A DNA stretch of 64,000 nt from Sphingopyxis panaciterrulae (lineage in GTDB: Bacteria; Pseudomonadota; Alphaproteobacteria; Sphingomonadales; Sphingomonadaceae), in assembly GCF_014199295.1 (NCBI RefSeq), contig NZ_JACIJH010000004.1:181845-245844 (forward strand), given 5' to 3'. Within the stretch, counting starts at the first letter, position 1. Every line of letters begins with the position of its first letter. The translations under genes were made by a program, and so were the position numbers. The notes beneath the pieces were generated by a model that saw nothing but the letters and a program-made list of their open reading frames with translations, had not been told where the DNA came from and searched no databases. Shown here piece after piece: positions 47,282 to 56,600 of the stretch.

Positions 47282-48171
47282 ACGCGGGCCGCCACGGCCA
47301 GGCGCGGGCGGGCTGGGTCATGACCGGCCCGGCGCTCACCGCGATCCTGGTCTTCTTCATCCTGCCCGCTGCCGCCTCGCTGGCGCTCAGCTTCACCGAT
47401 TTCGATATCTATGCGCTCGCCGATACCGGCAATCTGCGCTTCGTCGGCCTCCAGAACTACGAACGCCTGCTCGAAAATCCGCTGTTCTGGAAGGCAACGA
47501 CGAACAGCCTGCTGTTCGTCGCGATCGGCACGCCCTTCATCGTCGTCCTGTCGCTGTTCGCCGCGATGCTCGTGAATTCGCGCTGGCTGGCGTGGCGGCC
47601 GCTGTGGCGCGTCGCGCTGTTCGCCCCCTATGTGACGACCCTGGTCGCAACCGCCGTCGTGTGGCGCTATCTGCTCCACACGCGCTATGGCCTCGTCAAC
47701 TATCTGCTGTCGCTGGTCGGCGCCGGGCCGGTCGACTGGCTCGGCAGCCCGACCGCCTCCCTGCCCGCGATCCTGCTCTTCGTCGGGTGGAAGAGTTTCG
47801 GCTACAATATGATCATCTTCCTCGCCGCCTTGCAGACGGTGCCGCGCGAACTGGAAGAGGCGGCGCGCATCGACGGCGCCGGCTGGTTCGCGCGGCTGCG
47901 CCACGTCACCCTGCCCGCCATCGCGCCGACCGTGCTGCTCGTGTCGGTGCTGACCGTCGCGGCGATGTTCCAGCTTTTCACCGAACCCTATGTGATGACG
48001 CAGGGCGGCCCCGCCCAGTCGACCGTCACCATCCTCTATTTCATGTACGAGGAAGGGTTCAAATGGTGGAATCTGGGGTCGGGCGCGGCGGTCGCGTTCC
48101 TGCTCTTCCTCTGCATCCTGGCCGTCACGCTGATGCAGCTCCGGCTCGCGAAGCGCGGGGGCGCGATATGA
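47278..48171 (+). CDS. Sugar ABC transporter permease, MalF type
   Basis: This 297-residue inner-membrane protein has about six helices and forms half of the transport channel. It starts QARAGWVMTGPALTAILVFF, then SLALSFTDFDIYALADTGNL, FVGLQNYERLL and the EAA loop VPRELEEAARIDGAGWFARL followed by RHVTLPAIAP, which contacts the ATPase. It overlaps the binding-protein stop by 4 nt and the second permease start by 4 nt, so the three are translated as a unit. Confidence 0.93.
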   Translation: MNAGRHGQARAGWVMTGPALTAILVFFILPAAASLALSFTDFDIYALADTGNLRFVGLQNYERLLENPLFWKATTNSLLFVAIGTPFIVVLSLFAAMLVNSRWLAWRPLWRVALFAPYVTTLVATAVVWRYLLHTRYGLVNYLLSLVGAGPVDWLGSPTASLPAILLFVGWKSFGYNMIIFLAALQTVPRELEEAARIDGAGWFARLRHVTLPAIAPTVLLVSVLTVAAMFQLFTEPYVMTQGGPAQSTVTILYFMYEEGFKWWNLGSGAAVAFLLFLCILAVTLMQLRLAKRGGAI

Positions 48172-48980
48172 TGCGCCGCTGGACCGTCACGCTGCTCGCG
48201 GCGTTCGTCGCGCTCGTCACCATCGCGCCCTTGCTGTGGATGGTCTCGGTCAGCTTCATGGCGCCGGGCGAGGCGGCGCGTTTTCCGCCGCCGCTGCTCC
48301 CCGAAAATGCGACCCTCGAAAACTACCGCCAGCTCTTCGGCACCTATGGCGCGCTGCGCTTCCTCGCCAACAGCCTGCTCGTCTCGACCCTCGCGACGAC
48401 CCTCGCGCTGCTCTTCACCGTGCCGGCGGGCTATGCCTTCGCCAAGCTGCGCTTCCGCGGCCGCGACGCGACCTTCCGCCTGCTCGTCGCGGCGCTCGTC
48501 GTCCCGGCGCAGATCGGCATGCTGCCGCTGTTCCTGGAGTTGAAGGCGATGGGGCTGGTCAACAGCTATGCCGGCGCGCTGGTGCCGTGGCTCGCGGGCA
48601 TCTTCGGCATCTTCCTCGTCCGCCAATATTGCCTGTCGATCCCCGACGAGATGCTGGAGGCAGCGCGCATCGACGGCGCGGGCGAGGGCGCGATCCTGCG
48701 CCGCATCGTCCTCCCCGTCCTGACCCCGATCATCGTCACCCTCGCGCTCTTCGTCTTCCTCTCGAGCTGGAACGATTTCATGTGGCCGCTCATCATCCTC
48801 GCCGACCAGCGGCTCTACACCCTCCCTGTCGCGCTCGCCGCGCTCAGCCGCGAGCATGTCCAGGACAATGAACTGATGATGGCCGGCGCCGTCGTCACCA
48901 CCCTGCCCGTGCTCATCCTCTTCCTTGCCCTCCAGCGCTTCTACCTGAACGGCCTGCTCGCCGGGAGCGTGAAGGGATGA
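48168..48980 (+). CDS. Sugar ABC transporter permease, MalG type
   Basis: The second permease has 270 residues and six helices. It begins MMRRWTVTLLAAFVALVTIA, has PLLWMVSVSFMAPGEA, TLENYRQLFGTYGALRFLANS, the EAA loop EMLEAARIDGAGEGAILRRI then VLPVLTPIIV, and LSSWNDFMWPLIIL. This is the normal MalG pattern for carbohydrate uptake. The ATGATG at the start overlaps the MalF-type gene. A 90-nt hairpin repeat follows its stop. Confidence 0.93.
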   Translation: MMRRWTVTLLAAFVALVTIAPLLWMVSVSFMAPGEAARFPPPLLPENATLENYRQLFGTYGALRFLANSLLVSTLATTLALLFTVPAGYAFAKLRFRGRDATFRLLVAALVVPAQIGMLPLFLELKAMGLVNSYAGALVPWLAGIFGIFLVRQYCLSIPDEMLEAARIDGAGEGAILRRIVLPVLTPIIVTLALFVFLSSWNDFMWPLIILADQRLYTLPVALAALSREHVQDNELMMAGAVVTTLPVLILFLALQRFYLNGLLAGSVKG

Positions 48981-49017
48981 ATTTTATCAGGAGCAAATCG
49001 TTGAACCTCCATAAAAC

Positions 49018-49107
49018 CCCGTTCGCCCTGAGCTTGTCGAAGGGCTGCTCTTCCTTTGGGACGTCGAGAAGAAAGAGCAGCCCTTCGACAAGCTCAGGGC
49101 GAACGGG
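49018..49107. repeat. Palindromic intergenic repeat, family C, copy 2
   Basis: Nearly perfect inverted arms of about 37 nt start CCCGTTCGCCCTGAGCTTGT then CGAAGGGCTGCTCTT, and mirror at 49071-49107. It shares TGAGCTTGTCGAAG with the purM-purN copy. It sits inside the probable operon between the permease and esterase genes, where it could protect upstream mRNA or reduce expression of downstream genes. Confidence 0.85.
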
Positions 49108-49120
49108 AAAGAAGCGGCCG

Positions 49121-49867
49121 ATGGGCACCCACCTGCTGATCGCGCTGGCAATCGCCTTCGCCCCGCCGGCCATCGCGCAAAGCGACGGCCAAAGCCCGCA
49201 ACCCGCGATCGCGGCGGACAATTACCCCTATCAGCTCTTTCTGCCGCGCGGCTATAATGCCGATCCCCAGGCGAACTGGCCGCTGCTGGTCTTCCTCCAC
49301 GGATCGGGCGAGCGCGGCGACGATGTCGCGAAGGTCAAGGTCCACGGCCCGCCCAAGATCGCCGACCGCACCCCCGATTTCCCCTTCGTCACCGTCTCCC
49401 CATTGCTCGGCGCCGATCAGGACTGGGACGTCGCGAAGCTCGACCGCCTGCTCGACCATGCGATGCGGACGCTGCGCATCGACCGCACCCGCATCTACCT
49501 GACCGGGCTCAGCCGCGGCGGCCATGCTAGCTGGCGCTGGGCCGCCGCCGAGCCGCACCGCTTCGCGGCGGTCGCGCCGGTCGCGGGGCGCGGCGATCCG
49601 GCGACCGCCTGCGCGCTCAAGGACACGCCGATCTGGGCCTTTCACGGCGACCGCGACGATGTCGTGGTGCCGGAAGGCAGCTTCGCGATGGCGCGCGCGA
49701 TCCGCGCCTGCGGCGGACAGCTCTCGCGGCTGACCGTCTATCCCGACCTCGGCCACAATAGCTGGGACCCGGCCTATGACGACCCCGCCCTCTATCTCTG
49801 GCTGCTCTCGCACCGCCTCCCCACGCCGCCCGACGCGACGAAGACGAAAACCAAGGACGAAAAATGA
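49121..49867 (+). CDS. Exported alpha/beta-hydrolase, carboxylesterase/phospholipase type
   Basis: The 248-residue protein has a signal peptide (MGTHLLIALAIAFAPPAIAQS) and an alpha/beta hydrolase domain: WPLLVFLHGSGERGDDVAKV, the nucleophile in YLTGLSRGGHASWRWA, aspartate in FHGDRDDVV and histidine in LGHNSWDPAYDDP. Such enzymes in sugar loci often remove acyl groups from glycans. I chose the ATG at 49121 because it gives a signal peptide. An upstream frame would translate the family C repeat. It overlaps the GH1 gene by 4 nt (ATGA). Confidence 0.75.
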   Translation: MGTHLLIALAIAFAPPAIAQSDGQSPQPAIAADNYPYQLFLPRGYNADPQANWPLLVFLHGSGERGDDVAKVKVHGPPKIADRTPDFPFVTVSPLLGADQDWDVAKLDRLLDHAMRTLRIDRTRIYLTGLSRGGHASWRWAAAEPHRFAAVAPVAGRGDPATACALKDTPIWAFHGDRDDVVVPEGSFAMARAIRACGGQLSRLTVYPDLGHNSWDPAYDDPALYLWLLSHRLPTPPDATKTKTKDEK

Positions 49868-51210
49868 CCCGGACGCGCTTTCCCGACGATTTCCTGTGGG
49901 GCGCGGCAACCGCCGCCTATCAGATCGAGGGCTCGCCGCTCGCCGACGGCGCGGGCGCCAGCATCTGGCAGCGTTTCAGCCACGACCCCCGGCTGATGGC
50001 GGCAAAGGGGGCGACGGGCGATATCGCCTGCGACCATTACAACCGCATGGAAAGCGACGTCGCGCTGATGAAGGAGATCGGCCTCAACGCCTATCGCTTC
50101 AGCGTCGCCTGGGGCCGGGTGCTCCCCGAAGGGACCGGCCGCGTGAACGAGGCGGGGCTCGATTTCTACGAACGGCTGGTCGACGCGCTGCTGGAGAACG
50201 GCATCGAACCGCTGCTGACCCTGCACCATTGGGACCTGCCCGCCGCGCTCGACGATCGCGGCGGCTGGCTCAATCGCGACAGCGCCGACTGGTTCGCCGA
50301 CTATGCGTCGGTCATGGTCCGCCGCCTCGACGGGCGGGTGCGCAAATGGGTGACGCTGAACGAACCGTGGGTCATCACCGACGGCGGCTATCTCCACGGC
50401 GCGCTGGCGCCCGGACACCGCAACCTGTTCGAAACGCCGATCGCCAGCCACAATCTGATGCGCGCGCACGGCGCCGCGGTGCGCGCCTATCGCTCCGAGG
50501 GCGCGCACGAAATCGGGCTGGTCGTCAACATCGAGCCCAAATATCCGGCCAGCGACAGCCCCGCCGACCTCGCCGCGGCCGCGCGCGCGCACGCCTATAT
50601 GAACCGCCAGTATCTCGATGCCGCCCTCAAGGGCCGCTACCCGGCGGAAATGGCGGAAATCTTTGGCGAAGCCTGGCCCGAATGGCCCGAACAGGATCTA
50701 CGGGATATATGCCAACCACTTGATTTCATTGGAATAAACTATTATACGCGCAATGTCGTACGCGACGACCCCAATCAATGGCCTTTGCGCGCCTCTCCCG
50801 TCCCCCAGAACGCCACCTACGCAGCCACCGACTGGGAAGTTCACCCCCCCGCACTGACCGACATGCTTGTCTGGTTCCGCGACACTTTCGGCAACATCCG
50901 CGTCTACATCACCGAAAACGGCGCCGCCTTCTACGACCCGCCCCAGCCCGGCCCCGACGGCATCGACGACCCGCTGCGTTGCGACTATCTGCGCACCCAC
51001 ATTGCGGCCATCGGCGACGCGATCGAACGGGGCGTCGACGTGCGCGGCTATATGGTCTGGTCGCTGCTCGATAATCTCGAATGGTCATTGGGCTTTTCCA
51101 AGCGCTTCGGCATCGTCCACGTCGATTATGACACCCAGGCCCGAACCCCGAAGCGCAGCGCGCGTTTCTACAGCAACATCATCAGGACCAACGGAGGGAA
51201 TCTGGCATGA
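49864..51210 (+). CDS. GH1 beta-glucosidase (cytoplasmic)
   Basis: A 448-residue glycoside hydrolase family 1 enzyme with no signal peptide, so it should act on sugars brought in by the ABC system. The acid/base glutamate is Glu167 in WVTLNEPW and the nucleophile Glu351 in VYITENGAAF. Other markers: DDFLWGAATAAYQIEGSP, LTLHHWDLPAAL and SLLDNLEWSLGF. It retains beta-linked glucosides; which linkage is not fixed. A run of about 65 nt (50695-50760) uses AT-rich rare codons (CTA, ATA, CCA, CTT, GGA) unlike the rest. Confidence 0.93.
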   Translation: MTRTRFPDDFLWGAATAAYQIEGSPLADGAGASIWQRFSHDPRLMAAKGATGDIACDHYNRMESDVALMKEIGLNAYRFSVAWGRVLPEGTGRVNEAGLDFYERLVDALLENGIEPLLTLHHWDLPAALDDRGGWLNRDSADWFADYASVMVRRLDGRVRKWVTLNEPWVITDGGYLHGALAPGHRNLFETPIASHNLMRAHGAAVRAYRSEGAHEIGLVVNIEPKYPASDSPADLAAAARAHAYMNRQYLDAALKGRYPAEMAEIFGEAWPEWPEQDLRDICQPLDFIGINYYTRNVVRDDPNQWPLRASPVPQNATYAATDWEVHPPALTDMLVWFRDTFGNIRVYITENGAAFYDPPQPGPDGIDDPLRCDYLRTHIAAIGDAIERGVDVRGYMVWSLLDNLEWSLGFSKRFGIVHVDYDTQARTPKRSARFYSNIIRTNGGNLA

Positions 51211-52079
51211 CCCGCTGGCTCGTCATCCTGCTCGCTGCGCTGCTCGCGCTGCCCGCGACCGCGAAGGACCGGGCGGACCGCTTCAGCGCGATGACCTACA
51301 ATATCCGCCTCGACCTCGCCTCCGACGGCAACAACGCCTGGCCGCACCGCCGCAAGGCGCTGACCGCCCTCGTCGCCTATTATGCCCCCGATCTCGTCGG
51401 GATGCAGGAGGTGCTGCTGCACCAGAAACAGCAGATCGAGGCCGACCTTCCGACCTATCGATTCGTCGGCGTCGCCCGCGACGACGGCAGGCAGGCGGGC
51501 GAATATTCGATGCTCGGCTATCGCACCGACCGCTTCACCCTCCTCGCCTCGGGCACCTTCTGGCTGTCGCAGACGCCCGACCGCCCCGGCAAGGGCTGGG
51601 ACGCCGCCTATCCGCGCATCGCGAGCTGGGCGCGCCTCCGCGACCGGACGGCCAGCCAGACCCTGCTCGTCGTCAACACCCATTTCGACCATGTCGGACA
51701 GGTCGCGCGGGTCGAAAGCGCGAAGCTGATCCGGCGCTGGATCGGCGACCATCGGCAGCCGGGCGACGCGGTCGTCCTGATGGGCGATTTCAACAGCCCG
51801 ACCGATAGCCCGCCCTATGCCGCAATCGTCGCCGACACGCCGGGCCTGATCGCGCTGCACGACACGCAGGACATCAGCCGTACCCCGCATTTCGGCCCCA
51901 CGGGCACCTTCACCGCCTTCAAGATCGAACAGGTGGAGCCCAGCCCCATCGACCACATCTTCGTCGGCGACGGCGTGACCGTGCTGCGCCACGCGACGCT
52001 GACGCAACAGGAGGGCGGCAAGCTACCCTCCGACCATTATCCGGTGCTGGCCGACCTGTGCGTCGGCAAGGGCTGCTGA
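51207..52079 (+). CDS. Exported endonuclease/exonuclease/phosphatase-fold protein
   Basis: The 290-residue protein has a signal peptide (MTRWLVILLAALLALPATAK) and an EEP-fold domain: MTYNIRLDLASDGNNAWPHR at the start, the Glu ligand in MQEVLLHQ, the HFDHVGQVARVESA region, catalytic GDFNSPTDSPPY and the terminal SDHYPVLADL. The fold includes nucleases, sphingomyelinase-type phosphodiesterases and sugar-phosphate phosphatases, so the activity cannot be named. It overlaps the GH1 gene by 4 nt and is the last gene of the plus-strand run. Confidence 0.8.
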   Translation: MTRWLVILLAALLALPATAKDRADRFSAMTYNIRLDLASDGNNAWPHRRKALTALVAYYAPDLVGMQEVLLHQKQQIEADLPTYRFVGVARDDGRQAGEYSMLGYRTDRFTLLASGTFWLSQTPDRPGKGWDAAYPRIASWARLRDRTASQTLLVVNTHFDHVGQVARVESAKLIRRWIGDHRQPGDAVVLMGDFNSPTDSPPYAAIVADTPGLIALHDTQDISRTPHFGPTGTFTAFKIEQVEPSPIDHIFVGDGVTVLRHATLTQQEGGKLPSDHYPVLADLCVGKGC

Positions 52080-52085
52080 GCGCGG

Positions 52086-53585
52086 CTATTCTCCGGCGGC
52101 CTCGAGCCAGCCGCCGGTGAAGCCGATGCGCTTCAATCCCCGCACGATGTGCGGATTCTTGCGCATCACCTTCCACACCAGCCCGCTGCGATGATTCTCC
52201 ATCATCGTCAGGATCGGCCCCTGGTCGATGCCCAGATAATCGTTCGCGACCCAGCCCTGTACCGGGTCGACCGTGCCCGAGCGCGAGCCGGCGTCCACGA
52301 AAGTGAAGCTGGGATTGAACGCATCCTTGAAGCCATAGCGCGCATAGAGCCGCGCACCATATCGGGCGCGCATCGCCATCAGCGCCGGGATCGCGACCTC
52401 TGGGACGAAGGCGACCGAGCCGCCCGCGGCGGTCGGCACCACCGTTCCGTCGTCGATGACGCGGATCGCGCTGACGCCGCGCGCCATATAGCCGTTGAAG
52501 CTGCGCAGCGTGCCGTTCACGCGATATTTGTCCTTCGAATAGCCGGGGCCGTCCGACGCGCTCCAACCCCAGATATCGGCGCTATAGCCAATCCACTGGT
52601 TCGGATTGTCGGCGCCATAGGCGCGCTGCGAGAGCGTCGCGCGACGGCTATTCTCGAAATAGTCGATCCCCTTGCCGCGCATGAAGGCGTCGCGGATGCC
52701 GCGGAAATCGACCCAGACATGGCTGTACTGATGACCGAACAGCGGCTCGAACTGCAGATGCTCCTGCCCGTAATAGCGGCCCCAATCCTTTTCTAGATCG
52801 GCCGCCCAGCCCTCGTCCCACGCCGCCTTGCCCACGCCATGCGTCGGCGAGCCGAGCGCAAGGATATAGACCAGCATCCCCTCATTATAACCGACCCAGT
52901 CGTGCGTCCCGAAATCGCCGCTTTCGGGATACCAGCCCATTGCGATGGCCTTCGGCCCGCCGCCGTTGGCCGACGGGATGCGGCTGTTCTCGCGCTGCAT
53001 GAAGGTCCAGTCGACGCGGCCGTAAATCTTCTCGGCCAGGTCACGGATCTCCGCCTCGACCGCATCGTCGCGGTCGAAATAGCTTTGCGCGAACAGCACC
53101 CCGCCGAGCAGCAGCGCGGTATCGACGGTCGAAAGTTCGGTCCGGCCGCGCCGCGTCCCGTCCTCATTGTTGAGGAAATGATAGAAAAAGCCCTTGTATC
53201 CGGCCGCGCCCGCCGCCTCCGGCCCCTGCGGTGCGTTCCAATAGAAGCGCAGGCAGTCGCGGGTACGCGCCGCCGCCTCGGCGCGCGTCACATAGCCGCG
53301 CTCGGCGCCGATGCCATAGGCGGTCAGCGCAAAGCCGGTCGCGGCGATCGACGAAAAGGGGTTGCTCGGCCAGCGGTCGGGCGCAAGGCAGCGCTCGGTA
53401 TCGGTGGTGTCCCAGAAATAGCGGAAGGTCCGCTGGCTCAACTCTTCCGAAAATTCCGCCTCACCAGTCGGCGCCAGCGCCGCCGGCGCAGTTCCGGCCG
53501 CGGGCGCCGGCGTGGATGCGACCGGCGCGCAGCCGGCTGCCAGCGCCATGAAGGGCAGGACGAGCGCCCCGAACCGGAAAGACAT
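52086..53585 (-). CDS. Glucoamylase/GH144-like exported lipoprotein (PF10091 family)
   Basis: The 499-residue product starts with a lipobox (MALAAGC, Cys19), giving a probably periplasmic or outer-membrane lipoprotein. The body matches PF10091 (alpha/alpha barrel): YFWDTTDTERCLAPDRWPSN, SSIAATGFALTAYGIGAERG, GFFYHFLNNEDGTRRGRTEL, SEISTVDTALLLGG-type pattern, MGWYPESGDFGTHDWVGYNE, YGQEHLQFEPLFGHQYSHVW. Some PF10091 enzymes are GH144 endo-beta-1,2-glucanases. The specific substrate is inferred. It is downstream of the TonB-dependent receptor with a hairpin between, and has GGAG just upstream of the ATG. Confidence 0.85.
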   Translation of the reverse strand: MSFRFGALVLPFMALAAGCAPVASTPAPAAGTAPAALAPTGEAEFSEELSQRTFRYFWDTTDTERCLAPDRWPSNPFSSIAATGFALTAYGIGAERGYVTRAEAAARTRDCLRFYWNAPQGPEAAGAAGYKGFFYHFLNNEDGTRRGRTELSTVDTALLLGGVLFAQSYFDRDDAVEAEIRDLAEKIYGRVDWTFMQRENSRIPSANGGGPKAIAMGWYPESGDFGTHDWVGYNEGMLVYILALGSPTHGVGKAAWDEGWAADLEKDWGRYYGQEHLQFEPLFGHQYSHVWVDFRGIRDAFMRGKGIDYFENSRRATLSQRAYGADNPNQWIGYSADIWGWSASDGPGYSKDKYRVNGTLRSFNGYMARGVSAIRVIDDGTVVPTAAGGSVAFVPEVAIPALMAMRARYGARLYARYGFKDAFNPSFTFVDAGSRSGTVDPVQGWVANDYLGIDQGPILTMMENHRSGLVWKVMRKNPHIVRGLKRIGFTGGWLEAAGE

Positions 53586-53595
53586 TCTTCACTCC

Positions 53596-53640
53596 AAAAA
53601 ATGGGGCGCCCGGCCACGGGAGGGGTGTGGCCAGGCGCCC
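53596..53640 (-). terminator. Terminator or attenuator between the TonB receptor and GH144-like gene
   Basis: On the minus strand GGGCGCCTGGCCAC, a 9-nt loop, then GTGGCCGGGCGCCC form a 14-bp stem (one G.U), followed after C and A by six T residues. The SD (GGAG) of the downstream lipoprotein begins immediately after the T-run. It would reduce or terminate transcription from the receptor into the enzyme gene. Confidence 0.8.
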
Positions 53641-53653
53641 GTCGTCCGGCCGG

Positions 53654-56600
53654 TCAGAATTGGAAGCCGGCTGACACCTTTACCGTGCGTGGCGGATTTC
53701 CACCAACCCCGATGCCCGAAATACTCAGATATTCGGGGCTCGACGGCGTATTGTTATAGTCGACATAGTTGCGGTCGTTGAACAGGTTCAGAATGTCGAC
53801 GCGCAGCCGGAGGCGAGATTCCTCGCTCAGGAATTTGAACGGGATATATTTGGTGATCGCAATATCCATTTGGCGGAAACCCCAGCGGTTGCCGTTGCTG
53901 TCAGCTTCGTTGGAGATGACATCGCGCGACGGATTGACACCGCCAGTGTTGATGAACGCCTTCAGATAGGGCGGCGACATGATCTGAAACTTGCCCGAGA
54001 GGATGAAGCCGCCCGGAATGTCGACCGACCCGGTCGCGACGAGGCGATGCTTGCGCACCCCGCTCGACCGCACCACGGGATAATCCTCGAGTGACGGATA
54101 ATCGAGGCTGAACACCTCGCCGAACTGCCGGTTCTCTTCCGCCTCTGTATAGGTATAGGTTGCCGACAGGCTCCATGGCGATGCGGCGGTGTAATTCTTG
54201 GTCAGCTTCAGATAGGCTGAATCGGCGCTTGTCTCCAGTCCGTTGGTGCCGATAATGATCGACCCGAAGCCCGGGGGCGCGAAGCCGAAGGGCGAATCGG
54301 GCGCTGCCGGAGCTGGCGGGAAGAAGCTGCCGTCGGGTCTGCGGTTGCCGAGCAGATAGGCGAAACCGTCGTGGCTCTCGATATGGCTGTAACCGACCTC
54401 GGCCTCGAAGTTCGAGGTCAGGCGGCCGCGCACGCCAAGGCTGAACTGATCCGAATAGGGCACCTTCAGATCATTGTCGATGAAGCGCAGTTCGCGTCCG
54501 CCGCCGGGGCCGGCCTGATCGAGTAGTTGCTGGCGCCCTTCAGGGGTCAGATAGATCGGGTCCCACGGCACGCAGGTCGGCCCAGGATCGCAGGTGTTGT
54601 TGGGGTCGCCGGTGATGAAATTGAAGGTGCGGGTTGTGAAGGAACCGACGCTGATCTCCTGCTGCAGAAAATCGAACTGATTGCGGTCATAGGACCGACC
54701 GTAACCCCCGAAGACCGCAAAGCGCCCCTCGTCGTCGAGCTCATAGGTAAAGCCGACGCGCGGCTGCCACGCACCCTTGAACGCCTTCCGCTCGGTCCCC
54801 GTCGAGATATAATCGTTGATGTCGTAATCGGCGTTGATCAGGTTCGGATAATTGGCCGGCGACACCGCATTCACCGCATCGTCGGGGTGGACAAAGTTGA
54901 GGAAGGCGGGCGTCCGCTCATAATCCCAGCGCACACCAAGATTGAGCGTCAGCCGATCAGTGACCTCCCAATCATCCTGCAGATAGATGCCGAACTGCCA
55001 GTTCTTGGAATTGACGACCGGATTGCCGTTCCCCGTCTGCGCCCCGAACTGGACGCGATAGGGAATGCTGTCGTTGAAGCCGTCGGGATCGGGGAAGGCC
55101 GCGTTGTAGGTATAGACGGGGTTGAAATTGTTGAGCTGCAAGGAATTCAGCTCCACCCACTTGCTCTTGATGCCAGCTTTGATGGTGTGGCCTTCGATCC
55201 CGGTATAGGTGAAGTCGTTCTGGATGCCCCAGCCCTTCTGTCCCTTGGCCTGATAGTTTGAGCCACCGCCGATGCGCAGGATATCGCCGCGCACGACCTC
55301 GCCCGGCTGCGGGTCGTCGGGATCCGGCCCCGCGTAGGCAAAGAGATAGCCGTTACCGAATTCGACCGGCGTCGGCGCCCATTTGACGTCCTCATAGGTG
55401 ATTTTGAGATCGTTGATCCAAGTGTCGGCGGTATGCTCCCACCGCAGTGTCCCACGCAATTCCTTGACATCCTGCGCGCTGATCGTGCTGCGCGACGCGA
55501 TGCCGTTGCCCAGGAACTCGCCGCTTTCCTTGCGATATTTGCCTGAAATCTCGAACAGATCGCTCGTCGTCGGCGAGAGGTCGATCTTGCCGAAGAACAA
55601 ATCCTCGTTGAAGGTCGAATTCGTCGAGCCGAAGGCCGACTGATATTCGGACGGGAAGTAGGAGACCGGCAAGCTCAGCCCCGGCGTAATCTCCCGCGGG
55701 ATTTCCTGACGCTTGCCTTCATAGGTCACGAAGAAGTGCATCACGTCCTGAATGATCGGCCCGCCGAGCGCCCCGCCGAACTGGAAATCCTTCGTCTTGA
55801 CCTTGCCCGGACTGCTGCCGAATTTTTCGAGCGGCGTCGCGGCGCGCATGCTCTGGTCGGTATAGTCGATGAAGGCTTCACCGTGAAATTCGTTGGTGCC
55901 CGAGCGCGTAACGGCGGTGATGGCGACCGAACTCACCTGGTCGAACTCGGCCTTGTAGTTCGACGAGATGACGCGATACTCGCCGATCGCGAGTTGCGGA
56001 AACGGGTTGCCCTGCGTCGAATCCTGTCCGGTGATGCCGTTCTTCAGCACATAATCCTTCTGCCCGACGCCATCGATGAAGATGTTGACGGTGCGGCTAT
56101 CCTGTGCGCCGCCTTGCAGGCGCGACTGGCCGTTGCCACCGGTGACGAACTGCACGCCCGGGGCAAGGTCGGCAAAGGCGAGGAAGTTGCGATTGTTCTG
56201 CGGCAGTGTCTCGATCTGGCGCTGGGTGATATTCGATCCCACCTCACCGCCTTCCATCGTGCGCAGGCGGGTGCCGGTGACGATGATCGCATCGTCCCCG
56301 CCTTCGGCAATGTCGGGGGCGGAGAAGTCGAAATCGAGCACCGCGTTCTGCGACACGTTAAGCGTGAACTGATCGGTGCTGCGCACCCCGTTCGGGGTCG
56401 TCAGTTCGAGCCGATAGGTGCCGACCGGCAGCGACGCGAAATTATAGCTGCCGTTCGCGCCGACCGTGACGCTGCGCTGGAAGCCCGTGTTCACATTGAT
56501 CGCCGTGACCTGCGACACGCCACCCTCGGCCTTCACCGTGCCGCGCAACGATGCGTTCGAAACCTGCGCCGCCGCGGGCGTCGCGATACCGATCGCGAGC

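Noticed and set aside
48977..49120. An upstream start for the exported esterase that adds 48 residues
   Set aside because: The extra residues are a translation of the family C palindrome, and the signal peptide begins only at 49121.
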